This document shows positions 26,701 to 38,700 of a DNA stretch of 64,000 nt, piece by piece; the first letter of the stretch is position 1, and every line of letters starts with the position of its first letter. Under the pieces are notes generated by a model. That model worked only from the letters and a program-made list of their open reading frames with translations, had not been told where the DNA came from and did not search any database. Both the position numbers and the translations under genes were made by a program. Origin of the DNA: Meloidogyne chitwoodi (lineage: Eukaryota; Nematoda; Chromadorea; Rhabditida; Meloidogynidae); the NCBI GenBank assembly GCA_015183035.1, contig JACZZP010000002.1, positions 1,860,001 to 1,924,000 on the forward strand, given 5' to 3'.

Positions 26701-27825
26701 TAGGTTATTTCCCGAGATGATATGAAACGTCATTGCAATGGGTAAATAATTAAATTAAATATTTTTAATTTTTTTAAACAATTTAGAGCCCTTACTGATC
26801 GTATAATTGACCGTATATTCTCAGCAGCTGTACTCCGAACTCCAACTGAACAAAAAACAATTTTAGGGTTAGGTCCAGTAAAACAACAACCAATTGAAAC
26901 AATTGGATTTGAAGGTTTATTTTTTTAAAAATATTTTTTTAAATATTTTAAAAAAAGATTTTGTTTGTTTTTTACTTGCTGAAGAAGATAAAAGACATCC
27001 AACAAGTGTTGAATATTGGTTTAGATGTTTAGATTTAGATGGAGATGGACAAATAAGTCTTTATGAAATGGAATATTTTTATGAAGTAATTATATTTTTA
27101 AATTAAATATTTAATTTATTTTTTAAAAAAGGCAATAGAACAAAAATTAAATTCAAAAAATATGGAAACACTTGCACTTCGTGATGTTATTTGTAATGTA
27201 AATTTATTTTTAAAAAATAAAAATTTATTTATTTTTTTTAGTTATTAGATTCTATTTCTTCCTCTAATGGTTATTCAATAACTAGAAATGATTTAAAAAG
27301 GTTTTTCTTTCTTTATTTTTTAATTATTTTAAAATTCTAAAGGAGTGGATTGGCACATAGATTTTTTAATACTTTTGTTAATTGGATTAAATATGTTGAC
27401 CAAGAATCTTCAGATGGAGAAAGAGCTTCTGTTAAAACTGTTGGAGATAAAGAAATTAGTGATTGGGAAGTAAATAATTTTTTATAAAATAAAAATAAAT
27501 TTTATAATTAAAAATTTAAAAAAGGTATTTTGTTTAACTGAATATGAGCTTTTAATGAGTGAAACTGAACAAATTAGTAATGAAGAAGAGGAAGAAGAAG
27601 AAGGCATTGAAGATGAAAATATGTAAATTATTTAAATTTAAATTAATTTATTTTATAAAAAATAAAATTAATTTAAAAAATTTAAGTGATTTGGTTCTAG
27701 ATGAAGATGATGAATTAGAAGACTCTTCTTTTACAACAACATTATTAAATGAAGAAAGAGAACAAAGGTTACATGGATTTTTACAACATCAACAAAAACA
27801 ACAAAATAATCATTTAATTGCTTAA
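22855..27825 (+). CDS. Protein phosphatase 2A regulatory subunit B'' (PPP2R3A/PR72-130 type)
   Basis: A large multi-exon gene. The first exon (22855 to about 24081) is a long disordered N-terminus: basic, then Glu-rich, then a poly-Asn run, ending [13 protein letters not shown] at a GTGAAA donor, in phase with [16 protein letters not shown] at 24420. Later exons carry [16 protein letters not shown], the B'' signature, then [91 protein letters not shown] (first EF-hand), [39 protein letters not shown] (canonical EF-hand loop [12 protein letters not shown]), [17 protein letters not shown] and an acidic tail. Known: B'' subunits bind the PP2A A/C core, directing substrate choice in a calcium-dependent way. 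The long N-terminus recalls PR130. Core call is firm. Confidence 0.93.
23690..23805. repeat. (AAT)n microsatellite encoding poly-Asn
   Basis: Near-uninterrupted AAT triplets, with GAT and TAT variants, in the N-terminal exon of the PP2A B'' gene, giving about 35-40 Asn/Asp codons. Open in several frames on both strands for the same reason. Confidence 0.95.
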
Positions 27826-28312
27826 AATTTTATTTTTGTATTTATTTAAAAAATATAATTTTAAATTGAGTTTTTTAAATGCTCAACATTTATATTATCT
27901 TTAAATTTTTTAAATTAATTAATTAATTTAGTCAAAATAAATATCTGCTCATTTTTGTATTTAAATTAATAAGCAAATATATAAATAAATGTTTTTTTAT
28001 ATTTTTTTTATTTTTAATTAAATTGTTGAATAAATTTAAATTTTTTTAATTTATTTTTAACACTTTGCGATTTAATGAATTAAAAAATTATTTTTGAGAA
28101 AATATATCTTTCCTTCTTTTAAAAAGTTTCTTCTTTTCCTTTTAAAAGTTTAATTTTTATTTTAATTTTTATTAACTTTTCCCAATTTTTATATTTATTT
28201 AATAAATTAATTAATTAAAAATGCCCTTTTAAAAATTTAAAAATCAATTAATAAACTCAATCATGCGCATTCATTTTCGAAATTATTGAAATGTGGAATC
28301 TTGTGAAACATT

Positions 28313-28344
<32 letters not shown>

Positions 28345-28610
28345 GAGAAATGGCAAAGGTGTAATTGACAAAAATATATTTTTGGCATTGCCCTTTTACT
28401 CTTTTACTTAATGCCAAATCCACATCATTAATTACTCCTTTCTTTTTTTCTCTCTTTTTACTATATCACTTAATGCCTATCCCCCTCTGATTTGATTTGT
28501 TAATGAAATATCTCTGCCCTTTTTTGGTATTAAAATAAGGCGGCCTAAGAAAGAATCTTCTCATTTATCTCTTAAATTAAAAAAAAAATCCTCCCAAAAA
28601 ACATTTTAAA
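27826..28610. other. Intergenic spacer with (GA)n microsatellite
   Basis: Mostly A+T. A GAGAGA run at about 28314-28333 with a second at 28339-28347, and a less A+T-rich zone 28440-28550, lie upstream of the next gene and may be promoter sequence. Confidence 0.55.
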
Positions 28611-30039
28611 ATGAAAGAAATATATATTTATATTTTTATGTTAATATTATTAAATATTATTGTTGATGCCCAACGAATTGAAATTATTAAAAGTAAGTTT
28701 ATAAATAAAATGTAAATTAATAAAATAAAAATATTTTAAAAAGATCAAGAATTTGACTACTTTAATTCGAAAAATAATGAAGAAGTTACTGTGGGGACTC
28801 AAACTGATAAACCAAAAGTAGAAAATAATATTACTAATGAAAATGTAGAGGAAGAAGAAAAGGAAAAAGATTCATTAGAAGAAGATTCTGTAGAATTATC
28901 AAAAGGAAAAGAAGAAAATATTGAAGAGAATAAAGAGGAAAAAGAAGAAACAGAAAATGATCATGTAAGTGTACTAATTAATTATTTAATAAATATTTTT
29001 ATAAAAATTATTTAAATTTTGTTCTTTTAAATAGTTCTCATGCAATGATCCTGAATTTAAACATTCTCCACCTTGTATTCAACCTAAACAAAATGAAAAT
29101 GAATTATCTAATGAAGATCACCAAAACTTTGAATCCAATGAAATTCCCAAACCTCAATATCCATACAACACGGAGATTGAAGAAGAAGAAGAAAATAATA
29201 AGAAAAAAGAAGAAATTAAAACAGAGAAAAATAAATTAAAAAATAATGAATTGGAAGTAAATGAAGAGAAGGAAGAAATTAAAAATGAAGAAAATAAAAA
29301 TATTAAAATAATACCTATAGGAATTAATGCAAATAATACTACTACAGTCAAAGGAGAAGAAGAGCATAAATCTTTTAAAAAACGTAATTAATATAAAGAA
29401 TGTTTAATTGAGATAAAATAAACTTTAAACAATTTATTTATTTAATTTAATATTAAAAAATAAATTTATATTTTTTTAATTTTTTTTTAAATAGCTGCTG
29501 GATTTTGGCAAAGTATAACATGTTTATTAATTAATTTTAATTGTCCAACTAGAAAAGAGAATGAAAGTAAATTAAATTTATTTTAAATAATTTATTTAAT
29601 TAATTTATTAGATAAAATAATTGAAAATAAAGAACCATCAAAACCTCGTGGAGTACGTATTCAATCAGAAATTAATTTAATTAATGAAGATGAGTTGGGT
29701 AGTTTAGAAAAGAAATATGAATTGAGTGGAGAAGAAAATAATCTTTGGAATGGTAAATTAAATGATGATGAAAATATTAAACAATTTAATTCTACAATGA
29801 AATGTTTGTTTTTAATTGAAAATATTAAATAACAATTTTATGGTAATTATAAAATGTTTTTAATAATTTTTATTCAAAAACAAACCAAAAAATATATTTT
29901 TAACCAATTAAAGCTATTTACTTTTATTTTTAAATATTTATTTAATTAAGTTGGTGCTACATTTATTAAATCTGAGATAGATGAGTTTGGAAAACAACAC
30001 AGTAACATTACTCATTTTAATGCTTTAATGCATAATTAA
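28611..30039 (+). CDS. Acidic secreted protein with cysteine patches, unknown family
   Basis: Exon 1 (from 28611) encodes a signal peptide MKEIYIYIFMLILLNIIVDA then QRIEIIK. Exon 2 is Glu/Lys-rich (QEFDYFNSKNNEEV, EENIEENKEEKEETEND). Exon 3 opens FSCNDPEFKHSPPCIQ then returns to acidic repeats. Exon 4 (from about 29495) AAGFWQSITCLLINFNCPTR. Exon 5 DKIIENKEPSKPRGVRIQSE to QFNSTMK. Exon 6 FGATFIKSEIDEFGKQHSN ending ALMHN at 30039. Joins are in phase. Cysteine pairs at exon 3 and exon 4 could form disulphides. Extremely acidic with Lys/Glu alternation and potential N-glycosylation sites. Secretion is well supported; function is not. It could be a matrix, gland or stylet-secreted protein. Confidence 0.7.
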
Positions 30040-31705
30040 ATTTATTTTGAGAAAGAAGATAATTTTGATTTTATTTTAAAATCACTCATTTTTTCTAAAT
30101 ATTTAAGCAAAAATGTATATATTTATTTTCATTTATATATTATAGTAAATTCTTTTAGTAGAAATATTTTATTTTGTCTTTTTAAAAATACAAACTAGGA
30201 TTAAAAATTAGTACACACGTTTTTCCCTTAGGGAATTAATTAATTAATTTAAAAAAATAATAATTTACAATACGTAAAATCAAAACTTTGATTTCGATAA
30301 AGAAAAAACAAATAATTCGATATAAAATAAAGGTAAACCAAAATGATTACCATTGTAAGCTAAGATATTTAAATAATTATAGAAAACAGCTAATCCAAAT
30401 CAGAGTTTTACTTGACAAAAATATTACATAAAATATAAAATTATTTAAATCTTAAAATACTAAATTATATTATTATTAAATTGTTTTAATACTTCTCTCA
30501 TTTTTATAAATATTCAATCATTTCCATCATTTTTATTCTACTTAAATGCTTGAAACAAATATTTTAGTAGATAGATAGAGAAAGAAATAAATGATTGAAC
30601 GAATATATAAATAAATAAATAAAATTGCGCAGAATTTTCACTCCTTTAATCGATTGATCTTCCTTTTTTTCTTGTTTTTCTGCTTATTCTTCTACTATTT
30701 TGCTGCGTGTCATCACACGTTTTAGAGGGTATAAATAAATAAGTAATCATGTTTTGGCGGTCTTACTACTCTACTTCTTCTTCCAACACACTCTGTCCGT
30801 CCAAAATATATTTTTTTTTTTCATTTTTGTTCATCGGCTGGAAAAAATGGGGCATAGGTATATTTATATTTATTTATTTATTTATTTATTAGCATTTATT
30901 TATTTATATTTTCTTCATTTTTATTTCTTCTCTCCGTTTTGTTTTATTTCTCGAAGTTTTTTCTTCTATTAATTTTTATTCTTCTCACCCAAAACATTTA
31001 TTTTCTTCTTTTTTTAACCTTCAACATCTCTTATAATTTTATTTTTTAAAACTATTTTTGATAAATTCCTCTATAATTATTTTTTTAATTTAATTTATTT
31101 TATTTAAAATTTAAATCACATTTTTGGCAACTAATAATTTAATTTATTTCTATTATTTTCTTTATTTTTATTTTATTGATATTTTATTATTTTTCTAAAA
31201 ATAATAATCCCTCTTTAATGTGAACACTATTTCTGAATTAAATTTTATTTTTGTTATTCTCCTATTTTTATTTTATTTAAAAGGTGTAATTCTTCATTTA
31301 TTAAATTATTTTAAAATGTATTAACTGGCCTTTTAGAATTTTTTTATTTTTAATAATTTATTATAGCAGTAAAATAATTATATTTTTTTAATTTTTATTT
31401 AAAAAAAGAAAAGAAAAGTTATTTTTATTTCATCATAACCTAAAAAATATATATATATTCCAATAATTATTTTTTTTTCTTTCTACATAAATGATAAAAT
31501 TGAGATTTAAAAGGGATTAGTTGTTAAGAGGAGTGTTTACAACTAGACAATTGAGTTGGTTATTAACTTAATATATTTAAAAATATTTATTTCAATTATT
31601 AGGTGTTTTTTTTATTTTTAAATAATTTAATTACTTTTTATTAATTTAAATAGATTTATATATTTTTATTTTATTTTTACTAAAAATTTAATAATTAATT
31701 AAATA
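30040..31705. other. Intergenic spacer
   Basis: No gene supported. A less A+T-rich promoter-like patch lies at 30620-30800 (GATTGATCTTCC, GCTGCGTGTCATCACACG, ACTCTGTCCGTCC), followed by a TTTA-repeat microsatellite near 30870-30905. Confidence 0.45.
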
Positions 31706-33974
31706 ATGAAAACAGTAAAAGAAGAAGAAGAAAAAGAAGAAAACCATCAAAATAATAATAATTGGGTTTATTTTAATAATAAAGAGAATGGAAATGATTT
31801 AAGTAATAATAGTAAAGGAAATATTTTATTAAGTTCAGCTAACAAAGTAGGAACTTCTTCTTTTAGACAACCTAATGGTTTGTTTAAATAAATTATTTTT
31901 AAATATTAATTTTGAAAAAAAGAACAAAAAAAAGAATATTATTTTTACTTAAAAAAGCTAACAAAATTTTGGAAATAAAAATTAATCTCAAATATTGGCC
32001 TAAATAATGCAAAGGAGAATAATTATATTTTATTTAAAATTAACAAAATTTTACTTTTTTTAATAAAATCTTTATTTTTTAAATATTTTTTAAAGCTCTT
32101 CTAGAACCAATTGAGCTAAATGATATTCCCCTTAATAATTTGGATTTATCATCTTCTTCTTTAAGTCCAAAACAAAATGAACAAAAACAAATAAATAAAA
32201 ATAATAATAATTTTGGAATATCTCAATTACCAATTCCCCCACCAAGACCAACAACAAAACCACAAAAAGAACAAAAAAAGGAAATAATTTTAGAAATAGG
32301 TGCAGGAACATCTAATGGAGATAATTCAAATAATGGAGGAGAAAAAAATGATGGAGAAGAATTAAGTTTGTTTTTTTAAATAATTATTAAAATAATTAAT
32401 ATTTTAATTTTTAAATATTAATTTCAATTTTATTCAATTAAAAAAATAAAATTTTTAAAAAAATAAATTAATTTTAAATATTTAAGAAAATGGTAAATTA
32501 TTAGTAACTGTATATCCTAATAATGCTCATTGTGCTTGGTTGGTTCCACCTAAATATGATTACAAAATGCCTTCTAAATTAGCTAATAATAAACAAATTG
32601 AAGTATTTTATTTTTAATTTCACTAAAACATTTATTATCTCCTCTCATTTTAAATAAAGGATTACTGTATCCTTATAATGAGAGTCAACTTGTTTTGTTA
32701 AAAAATAACATTTATAATTTATTTAAATTTATTTTAATTTAATAAAGATTCCACCAAAAACATATGAAGACATTATTAAAACAATTTCTAATGATTTACG
32801 TTTTTTTAGGTTTTTTTATTATTTTAATTAATTATATATAATTTATTAATTTAAAGTTATGCAGTTATTTATTCTCGATTAACTCCAATTTGGTTAATAT
32901 TTTCAATAATTATTTTATTAGCAGTTTTGGCATCTTCTCCTTCAGGTAATTAATTTATTTTAATAAAAGTCAATTTTTATAAGAAAATTAAAAAATTATA
33001 TTCCTCTTTTAATTAATAAATATTTGTAAAAATATAATAGGATCACTTTTTTATTTTTTCCAAATTTTTAAATTATAATAATTTGTAAAAATATTTTATT
33101 AATTTTTAAAATTTAATTTAAAATTTTTAAATTAATTTTAGTTATAGGTGGAGGTTTTCCAATACTAATATTTACAATTGTTTGGCTTTTAATGTTATTA
33201 TTAGGTTTATTACTTTGTGTATTTATTCGTAAATATGTAAGTATTTTTATTTAATTTTATTTAAATATTTTTTATTTTAAAAAAAAAGATTGTTCTTTCA
33301 CTAAGAAATTTAATGAAAGATATAAATAAAACAAGTCTTTTAAAATACAAAGTTTTAATTGGAATACAAGATAGAGGACAATTGTCTTGCCATAAAGTTG
33401 CGGTAAATTAATGAATTAAAATATATAATTTAATATTTAAAAATTATTCTTTAAAAATAAATAAATATTTATTTTTAAATATTATTTTAGTTAATGTTTA
33501 TTTTTATGGATATAAATAATTGTAAAGAAGATTTAATAAAACAATTACGTATTAATTATGGCAGATTTTCAACAACACAACAACAAAAAGTTTTTAGTGA
33601 AGATGAATTATTTCAAAAATCAGAAAATTTAATTTGTCATTATTCACAAGAATATGCTAAGGCTTATATGAAAGTTTGTTTTTTTTAATTTATTTTATTT
33701 TAATTTTTTTAGAGACGTTTTGTTCTTCCTATTAGACCATCAGAAGGTAATAATTTATTTTTTTAAATTAAATTAAATTAATTAATTAATTAATAATATT
33801 TTTAGGTGTTTCAGAATTTCGACCAAAACATTGCCAAAGAAATTTATGTTTATGTCAATTTATTGAAAAAGTTTGTTTTTTATTTTAATTATTATTTTAA
33901 TTTTTTAGGAACATTTTAACAAAAAATCTGAAAAAGAATTAGCTCCTTGGTATGAGAAGATTTTTGCTCCTTAA
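31706..33974 (+). CDS. TMEM268-like transmembrane protein
   Basis: Exons from 31706 (MKTVKEEEEKEENHQNNN) through LLEPIELNDIPLNNLDLSSS, a Pro/Gln/Lys-rich linker, NGKLLVTVYPNNAHCAWLVP, IPPKTYEDIIKTISNDLRFF, then two membrane helices, IWLIFSIIILLAVLASS and FPILIFTIVWLLMLLLGLLL, followed by LRNLMKDINKTSLLKYKVLI, GIQDRGQLSCHKVALMFIFM, DINNCKEDLIKQLR, FRPKHCQRNLCLCQFIE and a last exon ending at 33974. The block after the helices, with LLxxKVLIGIxD, then MFIFMDINNC, and the later CxCQxIE, matches the order seen in human TMEM268. Two closely spaced helices imply both termini on the same side of the membrane. The function of the family is poorly known. The N-terminal about 150 residues are low complexity and probably lineage-specific. 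Confidence 0.78.
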
Positions 33975-34959
33975 AATTTATTAATTTAAATATTAAAAAT
34001 GATGAATTTTAAAATCAGAATTTTCTTCAATTATTTTTTATTTTTTTACCTTTTATTAATTAATTTTGGGTATTTTTAAAAAAATATTTTTTTATATTAA
34101 AATAAAATTAAAAAAAAGTTAACATATTTATTTTATTATTAATTTTATAAATAATAATAATAAAATAAAAATAATTTAATTTTAATTAAAAATATAAATG
34201 TTAACTTTTTTGATTAAATTTCTTTTTTTTATTTTTTCTTTCTGTGATACAAAAAAAAAATACTTTTTTTTTTATTCGCTCATATTGATATATTTTCTGT
34301 GTAAATTTGTATATTAAAAAAAATATTTTATTTTTAAAAAATATTAAAAATTAAATAAATTCAAATATTTGTCAAAAACAAAGTCACCGTAAATTTAAAG
34401 AGAATATAAGGAAATAAAATAAATTTAACAAAAATATATTTGTGAGGAAATAAAAATTATTTTTTAGCATTTTTAATTAAAAATAATATTTAAATTAGAC
34501 AACATCGAAGTAGGGAATTTTAGAAAATAAATTGAAAAAAAAGAAAGAGAAAATATTTAATTATTAAAAATGAGTATAAAAAAAAGGAATGAAAACATTT
34601 TGTGAATTAATTAATAATTTTAAAATTAAAATAAATATAAAATACTTTGGAGAATAAAATAAATAAATAAATATTTTTAAAAAATAAATGCAAAAATATA
34701 AATAATAAAAAAAGAGAAAAGATAATTAATTAATAATTTAGTACTTTTTTGAACTTGTAAAAAAATAATTAAAAATTATTTAAAAAATCAGAATTATTAT
34801 TTTTAACTAAAAAGAATAATAATTTAAATTAATTTTAAAAAATTCTGATTTTTATTTTTCTAACAAAATAATTTTTAAAAAAGGTTATTAATTAATAAAA
34901 ATATTTTATTTTCAATTACTTTTCTTTATTTTGCTAATTTTTAATTATGCTATACCTTT
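33975..34959. other. Intergenic spacer between convergent genes
   Basis: A+T rich 3' flank of two convergent genes. A hairpin-like pair ATCAGAATTATTATTTTTA / AATTCTGATTTTTATT occurs at about 34787-34858. No gene seen. Confidence 0.5.
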
Positions 34960-37900
34960 TTATTCTTCTTCTCTATTATTATTGCAAAGTAATTTAGTAT
35001 TATTATTTCCACCATTATTTAAAATAACAAAAGATTTGTTATTATTATTTAAATATTTTTTATTATTATTTTTGTGTCTTCTAACTTTAGGAATAACAAA
35101 AAGCATTGCCCCAGACAAAAATAAACAAATACCACAAAGAGCAAATGTCCAATCATAACGTAAAGTTAAATCATATAATTTACCTTTTTTTAAAAATATT
35201 ATAATAAAATAAAATAAATAAACCAGCAATAGGAGGTCCAACAAAAGTAGCAATTCCTTGAATAAATAAAAGAAGGCCAAAAGCATTTGTTAATCTATCA
35301 ACTCCAACTAAATCAACAAGAACCACAGATGTAAGGCAAACATAAGAACCTTTAAATTAATTTAAATTAATTAATTAAAATTAAATTTAAATAAATTAAC
35401 TAATTGTAAATCCATAAAAAAAGCAATAAGCAATAAAGGCATAAAAAGAATTAATAGTAAATACAAAACAAGTAATAAACCCGCAAAATATTAAAGTTAA
35501 ATTATAAATCCAAAGGCGATTTCGTTGTTTATCTTTACCCCAATTAAATGGTAATTCTCTATCACAAAAAAGGCCTAAAATTAATTTTAAATTTAATTTA
35601 TTATTTTTAAATTTACCAAAAGAAATTCTTCCAAATATATTAGCTAATCCTTTTATTTATTTTAATTAAGTTAAAAAATAATAATTAATAATAAACCATA
35701 GGCAGAAATAGTTGATGATGCTTGAATTTTATCCCAACCAAGAACTAATTCAGCATTCATTGGCACTTAAATTAATTTTTAAAAATATTTTTAAATTATA
35801 ATTTAAGTAAAAATAAAAATTCAACTTATATTTTAATTAAATTAATTATTTTTAAAATTTATATATTTATAAACATACTAAACATTGGAGGTGCATTAAA
35901 TCCAATACTTTTAAAAAACAATTTAAAAAAAAAATTTAAATATTAAAAAACCTTGTTAAAAAATTAGATATTCCAAAAAGAACATAAATAGGATTAATTA
36001 AAAGTGAAAGATCAAGCATTCGTTTTATTGTTCTAAAAAAATAAATATTTAAATTAAAAAAAAGAAAACCTCCAAATTTCTATAGCTCTACTCGAAGAAG
36101 AACTTTTATCATCATTTTCACTTGAAACAACACTTTTTGATTTTAATAAATTACAAGAATTTATTTTATCAATTTGTTTTTGTTTTTCAATAGAATCATT
36201 ATCTTCAACTTCCTCATCACGTTCTTCTTCTATTCTTTCTGTTTGATGAGACTAAAAACAATTTAAAGGAATATTAAATTTTTTATTGTTAAAAAATAAA
36301 GGTAATCTTGTATATTTATAGTTAAAAAATAGGTTTACTACCTTTTACCCGAAAAAATAAAAATATTTAAAAAATAACCTGTAAAATATTTGGAACATTA
36401 GACCGATTAAATGAAGAATGTGAATGTAATGAACTAACAGATCTAAATCTAGCTTTATTCTCCTTGTATTCAGGTAATTCTAAAAATATTATTTAAATAA
36501 AATTCTTTTTTTAAAAAAACCAGCAATGCTTCCAGTATAAAAAATATCTTTAACATTTAAAAATCCAGTAGAAACACTAATTGATCCTCTGCCATCCTTT
36601 CCATTTTCATGAATATCTAATCTATCCCCAATTGAAAGAAATCTTTGTAAAAATCCTCCCTCTTCATTTTGGCAATAATTTCCTCCTCTTCTTAAAAGAT
36701 TTCCATTTGCAGTAGTTGATTTTGTTGAATATTTATTTATTAATTGGTGAGATTGTGCTGGCCTTAGAATATTATTATTATTTTTACCAGAAGATATATT
36801 TCCATTAGTAAAACCTAAAATATTTTTTTTTAAATTAAATTTAAAAATAAATAAATTTATTTACTTTCTGAAATTTGCCTTATTCCTCCCTCTTCTTCAT
36901 CTTCTAAATTAATTTCTGATTTTTCTTCATTTTCTATAATTATTTTTTTATTTTCATCTGTTCCTTCATCTTCTTCCTCTTCTAAATCATCTTCATAAAT
37001 TGGAACAAATTTAATAGGTCTATATAAAATACCACAAGGCACACAAAGAAGTACTAGACCTTAAATTAATTTTATAAATAAAAAATTAATTTTAAAATAA
37101 AATAACCTGAATAAATTATAAAAACAAATCGCCAATTAAATTGCACAATGAGAATACTTATAATTTTAGAAAAAATAAAAGTACCTAAAAATATTCTTAG
37201 ATTTTAATATTTATTTAAGTAAATACTGACCAACACCTGCTCCACAAACTGTTACACCTTTTTAAATAATAAAAATTAATTAATTATTTTTAAAATCAGA
37301 AAGGTGGTTATTTTTTTATAAAATTTTATTTATTTTTTAATTTTCCAAGACAAACAAACAAACCTGTAGCAAGTGATCGATATTTTTCAAAATAAATAGT
37401 AACAATAACAATAGCTGGACAATACATTAACCCAAAACCTGTTCCCATTATAATACCAACAGAAAATATTAAATAAACCATTGAAGTAGCAAAATAAGAA
37501 ATAGCACAACTTTAAAATATTATAAAATTATTTTAATTTAAATAAATAAAACCCAAAAGAAGCAATAAGAGCACCAATAATTGTTGTAATTCTACAACCA
37601 ATTCTATTACAAATAGCTGAGGCAATCTAAATTTTTAATTTAATTTTTTAAAATAATTAAATTTTATTAAAATAATTAAATGTTTTTTTTAATTAAATAT
37701 GTATATCCTTTTTAAAAAAATAAAAAAAGAAAAGACCGGCCCAGTAGCAAGCATTAACCCTGTAAGAAGTGAAAGAATTGTTGATACAATTATATTAGAC
37801 GAATCAAATTCCTTTAAAAAAATATATATATTTTAAAAAATGTCTAGAAAATTAAAAAAATACTTTAATAAGTGATTCAGCTATTACACCAAATGAATAT

Positions 37901-38219
37901 ACAAATCCATCAGTAAAAACATGAATTAGAAAAGAACCTTTAAAAAATAATAATTAATTAAAAATTAATAAAATATTTTTTCCAATAATAATTTCAGTAA
38001 TTTTATAAAAATATTTTTTAAATAATTCATCTTAAATAAAGAAATAATTTTAGCTACATAAAAAAATTTTTTCAAGTGTCCATATCCCTAAAGGAACATT
38101 AATTTTTAAATTTATTTTTTTATTTTTTAAATAATAAATAAACCTAGTACAACCACCCATCCATAACCTCCATCCAATGCCTGAGGCCTATAAGCAATTG
38201 GTTTTCGACCTTTTTCCAT
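34960..38219 (-). CDS. SLC16 (monocarboxylate-transporter family) MFS transporter
   Basis: Minus-strand gene of about a dozen exons. Start at 38219: MEKGRKPIAYRPQ then ALDGGYGWVVV, the hallmark first-helix motif of the SLC16 family. Further helices follow in short exons down to about 37090 (for example GFGLMYCPAIVIVTIYFEK, then RSLATG, and GVTVCGAGVG). A long cytoplasmic loop, 37050-36060, is acidic and Ser-rich (EEEGGIRQISE, ERIEEERDEEVEDNDSI), as expected between helices 6 and 7. The second half ends GKLYDLTLRYDWTFALCG, LFLSGAMLFVIPKVRRHK and an Asn-rich tail to 34960. Known: family members carry monocarboxylates, amino acids or thyroid hormones across the plasma membrane; the substrate cannot be told from sequence. 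No disruption seen. Confidence 0.87.
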
Positions 38220-38700
38220 CTCTTTTTTTATTATTATAAATACAATTCCTTCACTAAAATTATTTAAAAATTGTTTAAAAAATTGTTGGCCAAAAATTTA
38301 AAAAATAAAAAGCAATTTAAACAAATATGTACATATACTCTAGGTAGGTGTATATACGGGGGACAATCAATTCTTTTTTCTCTACTACACTTTTTTTACA
38401 TTTTTTCTTTACTATTTTTAAGTATTTCTTTTCTCTTTTTTAGTTAAAAAATAATGCTATTTATTTGGGGGGTATAAACAATGTTAGGGGGGGGGGGGTT
38501 GTTTGGTATAAAAATAAATAAATATACTAAAGAATTTTTTTTTTTGCCGAAGAAAATAAAAATAAAATAAATAATAATCAATTTTTGTTTTTATTGTTTT
38601 TCCTTTTAAAAAAATAAGAATGATGTAATTGTCTATAATTTAATGGAATATTTATTAAGAAAAACAATAAATATTAATTAAAAAAAATAAATTTATTATT
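38220..38700. promoter_or_regulatory. 5' flank of the SLC16 gene with G12 run
   Basis: Upstream of the transporter start. It holds a short TAGGTAGGTGTATATACGGG patch at about 38342-38361 and a 12-G homopolymer at about 38487-38498, flanked by other G runs (TTTGGGGGGTAT near 38466). Promoter assignment is by position only. Confidence 0.4.

Noticed and set aside
30754..30972. 72-codon plus-strand open frame
   Set aside because: Overlaps promoter-like sequence and a TTTA microsatellite; no domain seen.
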